From the NCBI GenBank assembly GCA_965204405.1, contig CBDBEN010000004.1, forward strand, positions 372,001 to 436,000: a stretch of DNA of 64,000 nucleotides. The letters are read 5' to 3'. Under the pieces are notes generated by a model, which had not been told where the DNA came from, did not search any database, and saw only the letters and a list, made by a program, of their open reading frames with translations. The translations under genes and the position numbers were made by a program. The stretch's first letter is position 1. The number at the start of each line of letters is the position of its first letter. Of this stretch, positions 63,356 through 64,000 are shown piece by piece. This DNA is from JANQPX01 sp965204405. Its GTDB lineage: Bacteria; Pseudomonadota; Alphaproteobacteria; Geminicoccales; Geminicoccaceae.

Positions 63356-64000
63356 ACCCAGCACTGCTGGAACGGATCAAGAAAGGCGTTGCGTCGGAGA
63401 TTTTCGCCAATCTCATTCGCGTGGCCATCCAGGTGATTGGTGTTCCCCTCTTCCTGTTGTTCTGGGGCGATGACGGCTATGGCGAATGGCTGATCCTGAC
63501 GGCCATCCTCGGCTATCTCCGTCTCAGCAATATCGGCTTCGGCCAGGCGACCCGAAACCACATGGCGATGGAAGTCAGCGCCGGGCATCGTGACCGGGCG
63601 CTGGTCTATTTTCAGAGCACCAGCGTGCTTTTCATAGGCATCGGCGCCGTTGTGATGGCCCTGGTCGGCATCGCGGCATGGATGGCACCGCTGATCCACG
63701 ACTTTCTCAATTTCGAAATCCTGAGCATCAAAGGCCTCGCCTGGTCGCTGGTGATCCTGGGGGCGGTCATTGCCATCAACCTCCAGGTCGAAGTTTTGGA
63801 TGCCGGCTTTCGCTGCGAAGGTCACTACGGCCTCAGCACCTTCCTTATCATGCTGAGCGAGCTTCTGATCTTCCTCCTGGTAGTCCTCGTTTTGGTGAGC
63901 GGCGGCGATCTGGTACTGGGCATCGCCTGCTATCTCCTTGGCACACTGTTCCGTTTCGCTCTGCTCAGGATAAAACTCTACCGCCTGGGCGGGTGGATCG
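63352..64000 (+). CDS. Polysaccharide flippase (Wzx/MATE-type), 5' part only
   Basis: The gene starts at ATG 63352 inside the stop of the ligase gene and runs off the right edge after 216 residues. The N-terminal KGVASEIFANLIRVAIQVIG and FLLFWGDDGYGEWLILTAIL fit lipopolysaccharide/teichoic-type oligosaccharide flippases, and at least six membrane segments are visible. It indicates the start of a surface-polysaccharide biosynthesis locus. Confidence 0.85.
   Translation, partial: MNPALLERIKKGVASEIFANLIRVAIQVIGVPLFLLFWGDDGYGEWLILTAILGYLRLSNIGFGQATRNHMAMEVSAGHRDRALVYFQSTSVLFIGIGAVVMALVGIAAWMAPLIHDFLNFEILSIKGLAWSLVILGAVIAINLQVEVLDAGFRCEGHYGLSTFLIMLSELLIFLLVVLVLVSGGDLVLGIACYLLGTLFRFALLRIKLYRLGGWI

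Overview
The window is a bacterial chromosome fragment, most probably from an alphaproteobacterium of the Hyphomicrobiales/Rhizobiales type. This is inferred from the glyQ-glyS-ppdK order, CurA-like and S24-like proteins of alphaproteobacterial type, many CUT1, Dpp and TRAP uptake systems, and dense coding with ATGA overlaps. No rRNA, tRNA, CRISPR, integrase or transposase was found.

Layout. 1-6.1 kb: housekeeping operon with the glyQ 3' end, glyS, ppdK and a MeaB-type GTPase. 6.1-12 kb: benzoylformate-decarboxylase-like ThDP enzyme, an acyl-CoA dehydrogenase gene broken by an 8-bp tandem duplication, a secreted nine-repeat WD40-like protein, a small ORF and a CurA-like reductase. 12.2-15.4 kb: a ydbH-ynbE-ydbL envelope lipid-transport operon, then a methyltransferase. 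16.4-25.9 kb: a periplasmic alcohol-oxidation and sugar-uptake block: a PQQ dehydrogenase carrying the lanthanide signature, a divergent c-type cytochrome, two secreted hypothetical proteins, two sugar-type binding proteins and two CUT1 permeases without an ATPase. 26.1-29.1 kb: a corrinoid block (cobA, cobT, a stand-alone MetH-activation-domain protein and a small 'virulence factor' family protein).

29.4-41.2 kb: the most unusual segment. An S24/LexA-like regulator that has lost both catalytic residues faces an ~11-kb, single-strand cluster of intact podovirus-type particle genes: portal, Bbp19-like protein, scaffold, capsid, two nozzle/tail-tube proteins, an internal-protein-like gene, large terminase and a SleB-like hydrolase fragment. 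No polymerase, integrase, replication gene or tail fibre was recognised. It could be a decayed or defective prophage, a satellite, or a domesticated particle such as a gene-transfer-agent-like system.

41.2-60.2 kb: AMP nucleosidase, an orphan PotC-like permease with an Asp/Glu/hydantoin racemase, a complete dipeptide ABC operon ending in an M20 peptidase, a SprA-related protein, a DsbA-like thioredoxin, RidA plus an amidase, a TrmH-type methyltransferase and a complete TRAP transporter. Together these suggest scavenging of amides, peptides and organic acids. 60.2-64 kb: prfB with its programmed +1 frameshift, then the start of a surface-polysaccharide locus (O-antigen ligase/polymerase and a flippase cut by the window edge).

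Functional calls rest on motif and family recognition by eye; no database search was run.
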